Below, one piece after another: positions 47,634-57,455 of a DNA stretch of 57,455 nt. The position numbers and the translations under genes were made by a program. The notes below the pieces were generated by a model. The model was not told the DNA's origin, ran no database searches, and saw only the letters and a program-made list of their open reading frames with translations. Position 1 is the stretch's first letter, and every line of letters begins with the position of its first letter. Source of the DNA: Branchiostoma floridae (lineage: Eukaryota > Chordata > Leptocardii > Amphioxiformes > Branchiostomatidae); the NCBI RefSeq assembly GCF_000003815.2, contig NC_049981.1:16660290-16717744 (forward strand), given 5' to 3'.

Positions 47634-48565
47634 CGAGGGTGGTTCAAAAAGTAATGCCACTGGTTTTATAACGGGCTCATTTCATCGAATGAGTTGAAAT
47701 TTGGCACAATGGTACAAGAATATATCTTCTTGTGACTGACATATCGCAATTTGTTGTTAAGATTTTTATGAGTGACTGAATTGGGTTCAAGATGACCACA
47801 CCTTTGTTATCCCGTCGGAAGAAATTAGAGGGTCAATCATGAACGTGCAATTGATAATGTCTCTAAATCACTTGTAGCTATTGTAAGAAACTAAAATTGC
47901 ACATGTATCAAGTTGCATTTCTCTATAAGCCACATGCCTATTTTCATTTTTTAAATACAATCACTTATCGTTTTTTCTTTCCTGGTGTAAAGTACATGTA
48001 ATGTCGTCAGGGTCGTAATTAGCGGTGGATTAGGGGTGGACTGCTTAAAGTTTCCTTAACCGACTTTTTTTATTAACTGAGAAAAATCAAACTTAACACA
48101 CTTTTTGGTCTTGAAACAGTTAATAATTGTGCCAAGTTTCGCATCTTTTGGCTAAGGGAAAAGCAGTCTACAAAAACCTTTCTTCAACAAATTACGTATT
48201 TGGCTATTAATCAAACTGTCTGTATTGTAGCAACTCGCTCCGATCCATTCTAGTAGCTGTAAAAGATGAACCGTTATAAGTTCAAATATGAAATTTGGCA
48301 TGCAATCTATAGAGACATTTGTTATTATACAGGTGAAATTTCAGCTTCCTACAATAGTTTTAAAATGCTAAGATCTAGAGGAACTGATCTCCTGACAAGC
48401 TTTTAAGGGTGTGGTCATCTTAAGATCATCTAAGTTGCTCATAAAAATCTGAACCACTCATTGAGATGTGATATAGTCTTGTACATTTGTGTCAAATTTC
48501 AACTCATTCGATGAAAACATGAGCCTCTTATAAAACCAGTGGCATTCCTTTTTGAATCGCCCTCG
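47634..48565. mobile_element. 932-bp mariner-like non-autonomous element, TA TSD
   Basis: It begins CGAGGGTGGTTCAAAAAGTA and ends with the near complement TTTTGAATCGCCCTCG, with TA on both sides (47632-47633 and 48566-48567). Inverted similarity extends about 170 bp, through GCCACTGGTTTTATAA and GATGACCACACC. No transposase ORF remains. Confidence 0.7.
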
Positions 48566-49292
48566 TAGGAGTATGATGCATTGATAGTGGGACAATCATT
48601 GTAGCTGGTGTTCTAAATTTCGTCCGTATTTCAATAGATTTAGTCACATCTACTTCCATCTACCTAATTGTCAATTCGACGCGATAAATAGCCATTAGTT
48701 CATGTTCTATTTCCTTAATAAGACCATTTATTCCTACCAATTTGGAAGGCAATCCTTCTTTTCATTGTATCAGTGAGAGGCAGAAATCGTGTTTAGCGCC
48801 CATAATTAGTACTTTATAGTGCATCCTGTCGTCGTGCTATTTCGGTAACAGTTTCCTTCTTTCCTAGAAACTGTGGTTGCTTGTCCTAGATCGTGACTTG
48901 GTGTTAATGATCGTGCAAAGAAACTAGCCTGGACCCCAGACTTCGCCTAGGCCTAAGGCAGACTATCTCTTCAGCACCAGGGACAACGACCGAAGATCAG
49001 AGTTGTGAAGTCCATGATTAAGTCTGGATTCAAGATATAAAAGACACAAAACCAGAGGTATCGTTCCAGGGCCATATTCATTTCATTATATCGCTTATTG
49101 CATAGCTTCCCTTACTAATGACTTTGGTATAAGAAAAAAAGGAAAATGCATTTTACATATACAACTGCATTTCTATGTAGAAAAAATGCTATGCACATTT
49201 CCCAATAGATGTTCTGAATAGTGGAGAAAGGCCCTAGACATGTAGTGCAACGGAATCACAAATGCGGCGAGTATCATATGGAAATAACTTAC

Positions 49293-50402
49293 GCCATTTT
49301 GATGGTATCCGGAGCCTCGTAGAAGAGACATGATGAGATGAGACTTGTCAGAAAGGTGTGGTTCGGAAGGCTCTGCAAGACTGTAACGTACTGCCTTGGG
49401 CTGTAGGGTACCGCCGCGACCAAACAGACCGTAGGGTGCCGCTTCGGGCAGCTCACCGCGACCGTACCGACTGTAGGGTACTGCTTCGGACGACCCATCC
49501 CGACCGTACCGACTGTAGGGTACTGCTTCGGACAGTTCATCCCGACCGTACCGACTGTAGGGTACTGCTTCGGACAGCTCATCCCGACCGTACCGACTGT
49601 AGGGTACTGCTTCGGACAGCTCATCCCGACCGTACCGACTGTAGGGTACCGCTTTGGACAGGCGCCCGCGGTGACCGTACCGACTGTAGGGCACCTCTTC
49701 GGACAGCTCATCCCGACCGTACCGACTGTAGGGTACCGCTTTGGACAGGCGCCCGCGGTGACCGTACCGACTGTAGGGTACTGCTTCGGACAGCTCATCC
49801 CGACCGTACCGACTGTAGGGTACCGCTTTGGACAGGCGCCCGCGGTGACCGTATCGACTGTAGGGTACTGCTTCGGACAGCTCATCCCGACCGTACCGAC
49901 TGTAGGGTACCGCTTTGGACAGCTCATCCCGACCGTACCGACTGTAGGGTACCGCTTTGGACAGCTCATCCCGACCGTACCGACTGTAAGGTACTGCTTC
50001 GGACAGCTCATCCCGACCGTACCGACTGTAGGGTACCGCTTTGGACAAGCGCCCGCGGTGACCGTAACGACTGTTGGGTACCTCTTCGGACAGCTCATCC
50101 CGACCGTACCGACTGTAGGGTACCGCTTTGGACAGCTCATCCCGACCGTAGGTTACCGCTTCGGACAGCCCACGTCGACCGTAACGACTGTAAGGTACCG
50201 TTTTGGACAGACCACCGCGACCGTATCGACTAAATGGTACCAGTCGCCGAACGTGCGCCTGCACTTCACCGCGAGATAAAGGCCATTTCCCCAGCAGTCG
50301 GTTTCTCACTTCTCCGGGAAGAAATGTAAAGGAGTGCGCTTCACTATAAACCGACACCCAAGTCACCAAAATAACTAAGAAGGCCTTTAACGCAACGCCC
50401 AT
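49293..50402 (-). CDS. Putative SRY-amide neuropeptide precursor, repeat-bearing first coding exon
   Basis: 370 codons from ATG 50402 to a strong donor GGC/GTAAGT at 49293-49292, phase 0. The start is chosen because a clear signal peptide (MGVALKAFLVILVTWVSVYS) follows it and a TATA box lies upstream; the frame is open further 5' but without such features. From about residue 54 there are 18 copies of (A/E/T/L)VP(Y/F/N)SRYG, nearly all 14-15 residues apart. Each is followed by R, RR or HRGR, and many are preceded by K (LSK). G-basic after Tyr is the classic C-terminal amidation signal, so processing would release AVPYSRY-amide or DELSEAVPYSRY-amide. Variant copies are LVPFSRYG (flanked by RR and GR), AVTYG and APYGLFG. 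The C-terminal RY-amide recalls NPY/NPF and luqin/RYamide families, but the repeat architecture is not one I recognise. A structural secreted repeat protein is the alternative. If not spliced, the frame runs to a stop at 49173. Confidence 0.75.
49400..50240 (-). repeat. 42/45-bp tandem repeat array inside the precursor gene
   Basis: About 19-20 units of a 42-bp period, with 45-bp variants (HRGR type) interspersed. Units are nearly identical in the middle and diverged at both edges, the usual sign of unequal exchange in an array. Because both periods are multiples of three, several frames stay open, but only the minus frame with the signal peptide makes biological sense. Confidence 0.9.
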
Positions 50403-50540
50403 GATTGAAATTACAAGGAGATACGAGAAACGTATATATCTATGCGACCGATACACCGAGTTGCAGTTCTTTGCAGTACTTGTTGACTTGTGAAATCGGT
50501 CGGACTGAGAACACTGAACTGAGTCCCGTTTAAAAGAAAC

Positions 50541-50547
50541 TATATAT
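50541..50547 (-). promoter_or_regulatory. TATA box of the SRY-amide precursor
   Basis: On the minus strand ACATATATAGTTTC precedes an initiator-like TCAGTTCAGT by about 28-32 nt (start near 50513). This leaves a 5' UTR of about 110 nt before the ATG at 50402. Confidence 0.5.
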
Positions 50548-50649
50548 GTCCTACGCATGACGAGAAGAGACGCCAAGAGACGCCTACAGACCATACCCTT
50601 TGGCAGGGGGCTGAAATCACATTTCAAGCTATTCCCTCACAAGCGGAGG

Positions 50650-51752
50650 AGGATGTGATTGAAGTAGGCAATGATCCTACGCAAAGTGGATAGACTGCTT
50701 TGTTCTTTGAACTCTATTAGCAAGCGATAATGGGCATCTTGGCGCACAGAGTGAATGAGCACTGTGGGAAAAATGAAAGAATGCGTCATGCGACCTACAC
50801 ACTACATGTGGGTGTCTGTATGCGTTTCTGTGTAATTGTGTGTGTGTAACATCTATTATCATAATACCGGTACGTTTACGACGATTTCTCTAGCCATACT
50901 GATTTGACAAATTGTCAACGCATCATTTTCTCCAGTTACATGCTGCTGTTATAGCCTACCCTTGCCACTTCTTCTGTGTAACTTTTCTGCCACTCTTGTC
51001 CTGCTAAAATCGTAATATTGTAATTGTAACACGCCGCGGAATTACACGTCGAACGGGCGCGTGGTTGGGAGGGGGTAAAAAATACCGGTAGGAAGAAACA
51101 CGGCACAATTAACTGCCGCTATGTACATTTATACATCCTCTGATGTTCCTTCCTTTTCTGTCAGTAAATGCATAAAACATAAAACTGCATGAGCATACAA
51201 AATGTCATGAGAAAACGGACGTATACTGTCAAGAATTTTCATTTAACTCCTGTCCGTCACAACCGCTATGACGTAACACTTCACTGCTAGCGTAGATATA
51301 AAAATGGCGGGAAAATGGCTGCGTACGTTCAATTTTGCCCATTCAGTCGTAGATCCGGGCTATTATGCAACGGTTCTTCACACTTTTACATGAGTTGTAG
51401 GTCACCAACAGAAATTCAAGATTGTTGTTGAATCATGTTCGTCTTGTGCCGTGAGCATGTGTAATTATGATCTATAAATTTGGCAATGAATGTGACAGTG
51501 TGTTCGTCCCACGACGAGCTGCCTACCCCGAAAAAGATACTGAAAACTTTTGGCCTTGTTGTCTTCGAATGCATTGTTATCGATGCTTTGTAAATGATGT
51601 ATTGGACACCTAGATGTCTGAAGTGTGCACAGCTCAGAAATAACTATTGTTGCATGTGTAGATCTCTTTAAGTTCCAGTATTTTTAATCTACCGGTACAA
51701 GTCTTACTACCGGTATTATGCCAATGCATGTTACATGTATGTGTGTATTGAT
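50650..51752. other. No gene seen upstream of the SRY-amide precursor
   Basis: AT-rich sequence. Chance ORFs only. It may hold further promoter elements for the precursor. Confidence 0.35.
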
Positions 51753-53015
51753 GAGGGTCTGCATGGGGGGTCTTGGTAACGCTTAACGGTGAATTCAGGA
51801 GGCCCGGTAACGCTTAACGGTAAATTCAGGAGGCCCGGTAACGCTTAACGGTAAATTCAGAAGGAGTTACAAAGCATAACACTAAAGTAACATTGACGTG
51901 CATTCCTATCCATACAACGTTAGAGTAGTTATATCAATTGGTCAAAATATCCGACTATAAATGACATTGTGAGAAGCAAAAGGTGCCCAGAAACCGGAGG
52001 AATGACAGGGACAATGTCCATGACATCTGTAAATTGACGGAGGCAGATCTAGAGTTCCCGGCCCACCACAGAGACGGCGGCAGCAAATTTCTTATGGGGG
52101 GATTGAACTATTGTCTTCAGCACATGGAGCGCCGAAGGCGCGACGCATTCCAGGGAGGGTCCGGGGGTATGCTCCCCCGGGAAAATTTTAAAATCAAGAT
52201 CCTATTAAATGCTATTTCCTGCATTTTTCGGCAAATTTTGCCGACCGACTAAGCTAGGTTGATCTTGACATTTTCATCAAATTATAATTACACATGGTTA
52301 TAGCTTTGGCCTCCACCCCCAGAGCCCCCGACATAGTTTACCATTTCGAGCTCGGAAAGCACGAGACGTTGCAATATAACGTTAAGTCGGGGAAAATTTC
52401 AAAATCTGGACCGCCTGAAACGCCATTTACTGCATTTTGAAGAACAGATTTTGCTGTAAGACGAAGCTAAATTAAATCACACTATTAGAGAGAAAACGTT
52501 TTTGTGCGAAAACCCACGCCCCAAACATATTTTCGCCATGTCGTCGTGAGCGCCAAAGGCGCAAGCCGTTGCAAGGCAGGACCGGAGAAACCTCATTTTC
52601 TGCATTCTAGGAGTAACGTTACTTTTAGCCCGAAAATAAGCAAAGTTTGACACTGAAATCTGTATGAGTGATAAATGAGTGAGGACGACGCTTCCGCAAC
52701 ATATTTTACACTGTCCAGAGCCAAAGGCCGGGAGACTCGGAGAAATTTTGAAATCCGTGGACCCTTTGAAACGCCATTTCCTGTATTTTCAGGGGTTCTA
52801 TCTGGTATTTGAATTCGTTACGAAGAATTTCTTGGTAACGCTTAACGGTGAATTCGGGATAACAAATAACGATTAACGTTGAATTAAAACGACCAATAAC
52901 GCTTCACAAAGAATATACTGATAACGTTTAACGGTGAATTAGAGCGGGTCGGTAACGATTAACGGTGAATTAAAATGGCTCATAACGCTTAACGGAAAAA
53001 GGCATGCAGACCCTC
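51753..53015. mobile_element. 1263-bp element, GAGGGTCTGCATG termini, ATTGAT TSD
   Basis: 13-bp inverted ends (GAGGGTCTGCATG and CATGCAGACCCTC) are flanked by perfect ATTGAT (51747-51752 and 53016-53021). Both subterminal zones carry direct repeats of TAACGCTTAACGGTGAATT (three near 51778-51860, about five near 52830-52998). The middle has four degenerate units of about 180 bp, with GCGCC(G/A)AAGGCGC, GGAAAATTTTAAAATC and AACGCCATTTCCTGCATTTT. No transposase ORF. Confidence 0.75.
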
Positions 53016-53019
53016 ATTG

Positions 53020-53212
53020 ATGTGTTTGTGTGTGTGAATGTGTGGTTGTGTCTGTTTGTGTGTGTGTATTTGTATTTATGTGTGTGTGCGCGCGCCTATG
53101 TAAGTATGTGTATGTGTGTAAGTCACTAAGTGTGTATATCCGTGCGTGTTATGTATTTGTGTGCACGTACGTGTCTGTCAGTACGTTTGTGTGTGCGCAC
53201 GCGTGTATGTCA
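53020..53212 (+). repeat. GT-rich simple sequence
   Basis: Interrupted TGTGTG and GTGCGCGC runs just outside the right end of the 51753-53015 element. The Cys/Val-rich open frame it produces is not a gene. Confidence 0.85.
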
Positions 53213-53213
53213 C

Positions 53214-53590
53214 TTCGCCACAAGATACAAGTCAATTTGCCACAAGGCACAAGATATTTCGTCTCATTGTGCATTCTTTCTCTAGATAGCCTAAAAACAT
53301 AAGCAATCGTCCAATCACTTACTCAAAGATGTGCACATCTGTCTTACCTCTGTGTATCACACAACAGAGCAAATGTTGCTACTATAGCATAGGCCAAGAT
53401 GAGCTCTGGAGTACCAGGCTATTCCCACTTTTCGACGTCAAACCAACTATTGTTTCACAGACGGAACGTCTGGCTAAAACATCACTAAAACAACGCTATC
53501 AGACTATCTAGAGAAATAATATTCAAATGCGGCGGACTGACTTGTGCCTTGTGGCGAAATTGCTGTGGCGAACCAACATTGTGGCGAAAC
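53214..53590. mobile_element. TTCGCCACAA inverted-repeat element
   Basis: The left arm TTCGCCACAAGATACAAG, then TTTGCCACAAGGCACAAG, is mirrored by CTTGTGCCTTGTGGCGAAAT, then TGTGGCGAA, at the right. No target duplication could be fixed and there is no coding potential. Confidence 0.5.
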
Positions 53591-54000
53591 AGCCTGTAAC
53601 TGTAAGCAAGATATTCCAAGTAACGAGATATTTAAAAGCTCTTGCACTTTTCAGGCGATCGCGAGATAATCAAATAACGTTACACTCTACCGAAAATAGC
53701 GTGTAAATTGATACCCAGCAATTGATTCTAGGCAACAAGCTTAGTCATTAATTTTTCCAATTTTTGCAATCATTGAGAATAAAATTGTGCCCACTGGGCC
53801 CAATTATAATTTAGAGCGTCAGAAAACGAGGTTTTGGATATAATATACTAAACTGGCGTCAATAAGATAGAATGTACGAAACCATATTATGGATACATGT
53901 ATATGATATGTTCAACACCCCCTCCGCAATTACTGTAATACCATTGCGATATAGTCTCTACGATACAATGAGTTGATAAAAGTTGTATGCATCAGATTTT

Positions 54001-54045
54001 CAAACTAGAGCGACTCGTGTTTAAAACAAGAGTCGCTCTAGTTTG
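54001..54045. repeat. Inverted repeat: 16-bp perfect arms, 13-nt loop
   Basis: CAAACTAGAGCGACTC and its exact complement surround GTGTTTAAAACAA. The stem nearly continues through the loop. No flanking duplication was seen. Confidence 0.85.
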
Positions 54046-54410
54046 AATTGTAATAACAGGAACGACGCATAGCATGGAACCTGCCGTTGGTTCTTCTGTG
54101 TCTGTCTTTATCTGTATCTATATAGCCGGTATAACCGCCCTTCGGCCCTCTTTCGCAGAAAGGAATAGTAAGCGTCAACGAAACGTAAGAGGGGTGATAA
54201 ATAAGTTTGCCACATTACCCAGAAACTAGGTGCACAAACTCAGATTTTTTAAAAAGTACCATATAAAGCGAATGTCTACGAAATACAGATAATTGCAATT
54301 TTGATCATCACATTGAAGGTGAAACCCAGAAACGTTAGGTGACAGAGAAGAGAGAAAACATTGAGCTGCGACCTGAAGTGTGCGTGCTGGTCAATTTGTG
54401 ACGAAAATCC

Positions 54411-54510
54411 NNNNNNNNNNNNNNNNNNNNNNNNNNNNNNNNNNNNNNNNNNNNNNNNNNNNNNNNNNNNNNNNNNNNNNNNNNNNNNNNNNNNNNNNNN
54501 NNNNNNNNNN
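54411..54510. other. Assembly gap (100 N)
   Basis: Exactly 100 N in otherwise featureless sequence. Confidence 0.99.
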
Positions 54511-55436
54511 TCAAAAATTTTGACAATTTTTCTTAGGATTGTTACTGGTAAGTTATGACTGCAAAGATGATTAAAATTTGGTAGACATTGGTGAAATACT
54601 ATTTGATTAATTATGCCCCAAATTTTAGTTGTGCACCTTACTTCTTGGTGAAGATGCAAACTTATTGTTCAAGAATGTGCAACAATAGGGATATATCCAG
54701 TGTACATTTATTTCGGTTCCAAGTGGCATCGTTTATAATGCGCGCCCGTTTTCCTGATTTAATGTTGATGGCGTACCACTTACGTTATGGAGACATGCTG
54801 GCAAGATTAACATTGATGTACACTTGCCTATAGGGGAAATTATTTCTAATACAACGGCTAATCTTAAAAGATGGAAACTCAGCAACAGCCTCATCTAAAA
54901 ACTGCAACGCTAGAATCCATAACATTAGGTTTATTGTGTAACGTTCCAAGTCTAAGGTAATTGTTAGCAAAGAAAGTACTAGTACATAAATATAATGCTG
55001 AACAACCCATTTTTTTCTGAAAATAAACTATGCAACAATTTCCTCAGTTCACTAGGCCTAGGATAGTTTTGTTTCCAATTAACGCTTCGACTCTGAAAAA
55101 ATAGGGTTGGTAGTAACTTGGCACGTAGGTAGGGATTTTCTTTTTTTTATATTTCGGCTTACAAAAGTAAAATTTGAATGTAAAACTAAGCTTTGACATT
55201 GTCATGTTGCAATTACATGTATTAGATATGCACGTACCCTAATAAATTGGACGATTGAAGTGCATTCTTACGTCCACTGTACATTCAATTACTTTCATTC
55301 ATCACTAACATGCTAGATAAAAAAAGGGACTGCCGGCGCTCCACCCCAAAAAAGACCATCGTCAACGTTTGCTAGTGTACATGTACAAGGTAACCGGAAA
55401 CATATTTTCCCCAAGGCTCCAGCAATATTGACATGT

Positions 55437-57058
55437 CTACATCATATCTGAGCTGAACTCTGAGCTGGCAGAAGAGAACATTTGTTCGTGCGGAAGATGA
55501 GCCAGCGAGTCCGAGCTCGATAACTCCTGGCGGCGAAGCTCGGCCAACGCCTCGGCCTCGCTGCGGTCCTCCTCCGAGATGGGGTTCTTGTCTATCCGGT
55601 CCAGGCTCGGGATGTAGGACAGGGCGTCCAACACGTAGTGCTCAGCCTCTTCCTCGGCTAGAGGGTTACCCGCCAGGGACAGGGTTCGGAGACGGTTCAG
55701 GTGGTGCAGTTTTTCCACCTATCGATAGGAGACGCAAGATCATTTCAAGTACATTGTACGTAAGCCTCATAATCAACTAGTAAGCCCAGGACAAAAGACA
55801 CAAAACCGGAGGTTCTGCTGCAGTACCAAGGTCACACACAAGGAGGTCTTCAGTCGACACGGACCTTCGTTTTCTCCAGATATACCTACATACTAAATAT
55901 CATTACAATCCATCCATAAGTCCTTAAGCTGACAAATTTGATCCCGAAACACAGATAAACAGAAGACAACAAATAGGCTCGGAGCACCAGCACAATACCT
56001 TCATTTCTATAGCAAGGTCAGGACATTGACAGATAGTTATGACAATTCGACAGCTCACATTGCGCTATCTAGTTGTTATATTCATACATGCATGAAGCTA
56101 TCTAAACTTATTCACACTTTCAGAGACCTTAGCACTGGAGAGCTACGAAATAGTTAATAAAGAGGTATAGACGATACTAGAATAAGCTCGGCGAGACTCC
56201 CTTCGGAGTTGCAAGTATACTTTAGACTTTAGATTCTTGAGAAAACAAAGTGCACTATTCATTATGAAATGGAAACGGATTGGATGAGTGGGAAAATATG
56301 TTCCACCAAACAAACAATCAAGCAAACCTCTTTTACGGTCATTATCTGATTCCCCCTCAGGTTGAGATACTGGAGAGACTTCATGCCGGAAGTGAACCCA
56401 CTCAAAGAGGAAATGACGTTATCACGAAGGTGAAGCAACTTCAGATTCGGCATTTTCCGTAGACCCTCAATCTTCTCAAGTTTATTCGCCGCCTGACATG
56501 GGTTCAAAATTAGACGACAAGTTTTAGAGAACATCATGATTGCTCGTTGCTCTCTTTTAAACATGCAAGAGAATTCGATAAACAAGTAAGAAATGTCATC
56601 AAATATGAATATCTTATTTTGTGCAAAATGTTACATTAGTCTAAGTAGAAAAATTTTCTCACAATACACTTTGTGATTGTTCTTTTCACTAATTCCATTG
56701 CATGCTGGGAGACGCGGGGCGCTATGGGTTAGATCAAGCGGCAAACAACGTCATCACCCTGAGCACAATTTAATAATTTGTGTCTATTTCTTAACATACG
56801 ACATTATTTTATCCCAGCTAACACTGACACGACCTGGCCCTAACTCACCAGATACAGCTCTCGGAGGGACGGGAGGGCCAGCCCTTCGGTGCTCTCCAGC
56901 CCGTTGCCCCGCAGCTCCAGCGTGGTCAGGGCCCGGAGCTTACACGGGTCGAGCCCGGAGATCCGCTGCAGACGGTTCCCTGTCAGGTTCAGGAGCATGA
57001 GCTGGGGATGGCTCAGGCCTGCCACCGTAGCGATCTGGTTAAACGCGAAGGACGCCAC
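55437..57058 (-). CDS. LRRC23: LRRC23-like leucine-rich-repeat protein, 3' exons only (partial)
   Basis: Three phase-0 exons in transcript order: 57058-56849 (70 codons), 56492-56328 (55 codons), 55718-55437 (93 codons plus TAG), all with good GT-AG sites. They encode successive leucine-rich repeats (LLNLTGNRL, TLELRGNGLES, LLHLRDNVISSLSGF, LQYLNLRGNQI, TLSLAGNPLA). An LRR cap (YVLDALSYIPSLDRID) and an acidic, Ser-rich tail follow. HLRDN-LSGF-MKSLQYLNLRGN is diagnostic of LRRC23, a structural protein of radial spoke 3 in motile cilia and sperm flagella. The 5' exons, with the N-terminal acidic region and first repeats, lie beyond the right edge; the 57058 end is an internal acceptor (CTAG/GTGGCG). 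Confidence 0.85.
55797..55985 (+). repeat. Second copy of the TTCTGCTGCAGTACCAAGG repeat
   Basis: It carries GGTTCTGCTGCAGTACCAAGG and then CATACTAAATATCATTACAATCC. It lies in the intron between the last two LRRC23-like exons. Confidence 0.5.
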
Positions 57059-57455
57059 CTAGCAAATAGAGAAAGAACGACAGTCACTGAACACAACAAA
57101 TTGGCAGAAACTATCAACTATCAGCAATAACTATCATAGACTTCTTTGTCATTCTTCTTGATCGTCACACAAAGTTAGAAAAATCTACCATTTCTTCCTT
57201 GTTCTTTTTTGAAAAATATCACGTGCAGGACAATTTTAAGGTATTTCCTTTTAATTTGAAGAAGGCCTAGTCGCCTTCCACATCTGTCGATCAAAAGTAA
57301 AACCGTTCTGTAGACTTATCTTATATAACTCTCTAAAGCTTTCAGATGAATTCAGATGGACTTTCCATTAGATTCGAACAAACATTGGGGACGACACCGC
57401 TCCTTTACGTCTCGCATTAAGGTTAGTGGTTGTCGGAACCTTGGGGGCCGCGAAC

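Larger units (their letters stand above)
53591..55436. other. No gene seen downstream of the LRRC23-like stop
   Basis: The right part must include the 3' UTR of the LRRC23-like gene (minus strand). The rest holds the hairpin at 54001 and the second gap. Confidence 0.35.

Noticed and set aside
49358-50279. Two long plus-strand open frames and an extra minus-strand frame across the tandem array
   Set aside because: They are shadows of a 42/45-bp repeat, whose period divisible by three leaves several frames open. Only the minus frame has a signal peptide and promoter.
50403-50627. Upstream in-frame extension of the SRY-amide precursor to an earlier Met
   Set aside because: It would place the signal peptide 75 residues inside the protein and overlap the TATA and initiator sequences.
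53030-53302. Cys/Val-rich 90-residue open frame
   Set aside because: Derived from GT-rich simple sequence.
1-57455. CRISPR arrays, bacterial operons or prophage
   Set aside because: None present. Intron structure, splice sites and repeats are those of an animal nuclear genome.

Overview
The window looks like nuclear DNA of a lancelet (Branchiostoma-type amphioxus). It has large intron-rich genes whose proteins resemble deuterostome families, many short inverted-repeat elements, tRNA-derived SINE fragments and dispersed low-copy repeats. Two 100-N scaffold gaps (37587-37686 and 54411-54510) show it is a draft assembly. The genus is inferred from these features and was not tested by a search.

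Layout. (1) 3141-22342, minus strand: a complete ABCG1/ABCG4-type half transporter. I could join 14 coding exons with matching phases into 702 codons. One exon exists in two tandem versions of identical length (5828-5986 and 5159-5317), which look mutually exclusive. (2) 22343-24985: a 2.6 kb divergent intergenic region with a 746 bp inverted-repeat element. (3) 24986-34702, plus strand: a complete 16-exon ADAM10-like membrane metalloprotease of 841 codons. One intron (30642-31141) has the hallmarks of a minor-spliceosome AT-AC intron. (4) 34703-45748: gene-poor and repeat-rich. It holds a lone eIF5A-like exon on the minus strand (38635-38763), a LINE reverse-transcriptase relic, a 1185 bp foldback element, TA-flanked pogo-like miniature elements and a MADF-like fragment. 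(5) 45749-50402, minus strand: a secreted precursor with a signal peptide and 18 tandem SRYG copies, most followed by R. It reads as an amidated-neuropeptide precursor (SRY-amide) and may be spliced to a Cys-rich 3' exon at 45749-45898. Two mariner-type elements lie in the putative intron. (6) 50650-55436: transposon-rich DNA with a 1263 bp element carrying terminal inverted repeats and ATTGAT target duplications. (7) 55437-57058, minus strand: the last three coding exons of an LRRC23-like leucine-rich-repeat protein of the ciliary radial spoke; its 5' part lies beyond the window.

The genes do not form one pathway. They are a sterol/lipid exporter, a shedding protease, a putative neuropeptide precursor and a ciliary protein. 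The two most novel-looking signals are the SRY-amide precursor and a family of 21-40 bp palindromes. These palindromes begin CAAGGAGGTT and end AACCTCCTTG, and all three intact copies are flanked by perfect 7-bp direct repeats, as expected of extremely small mobile elements.
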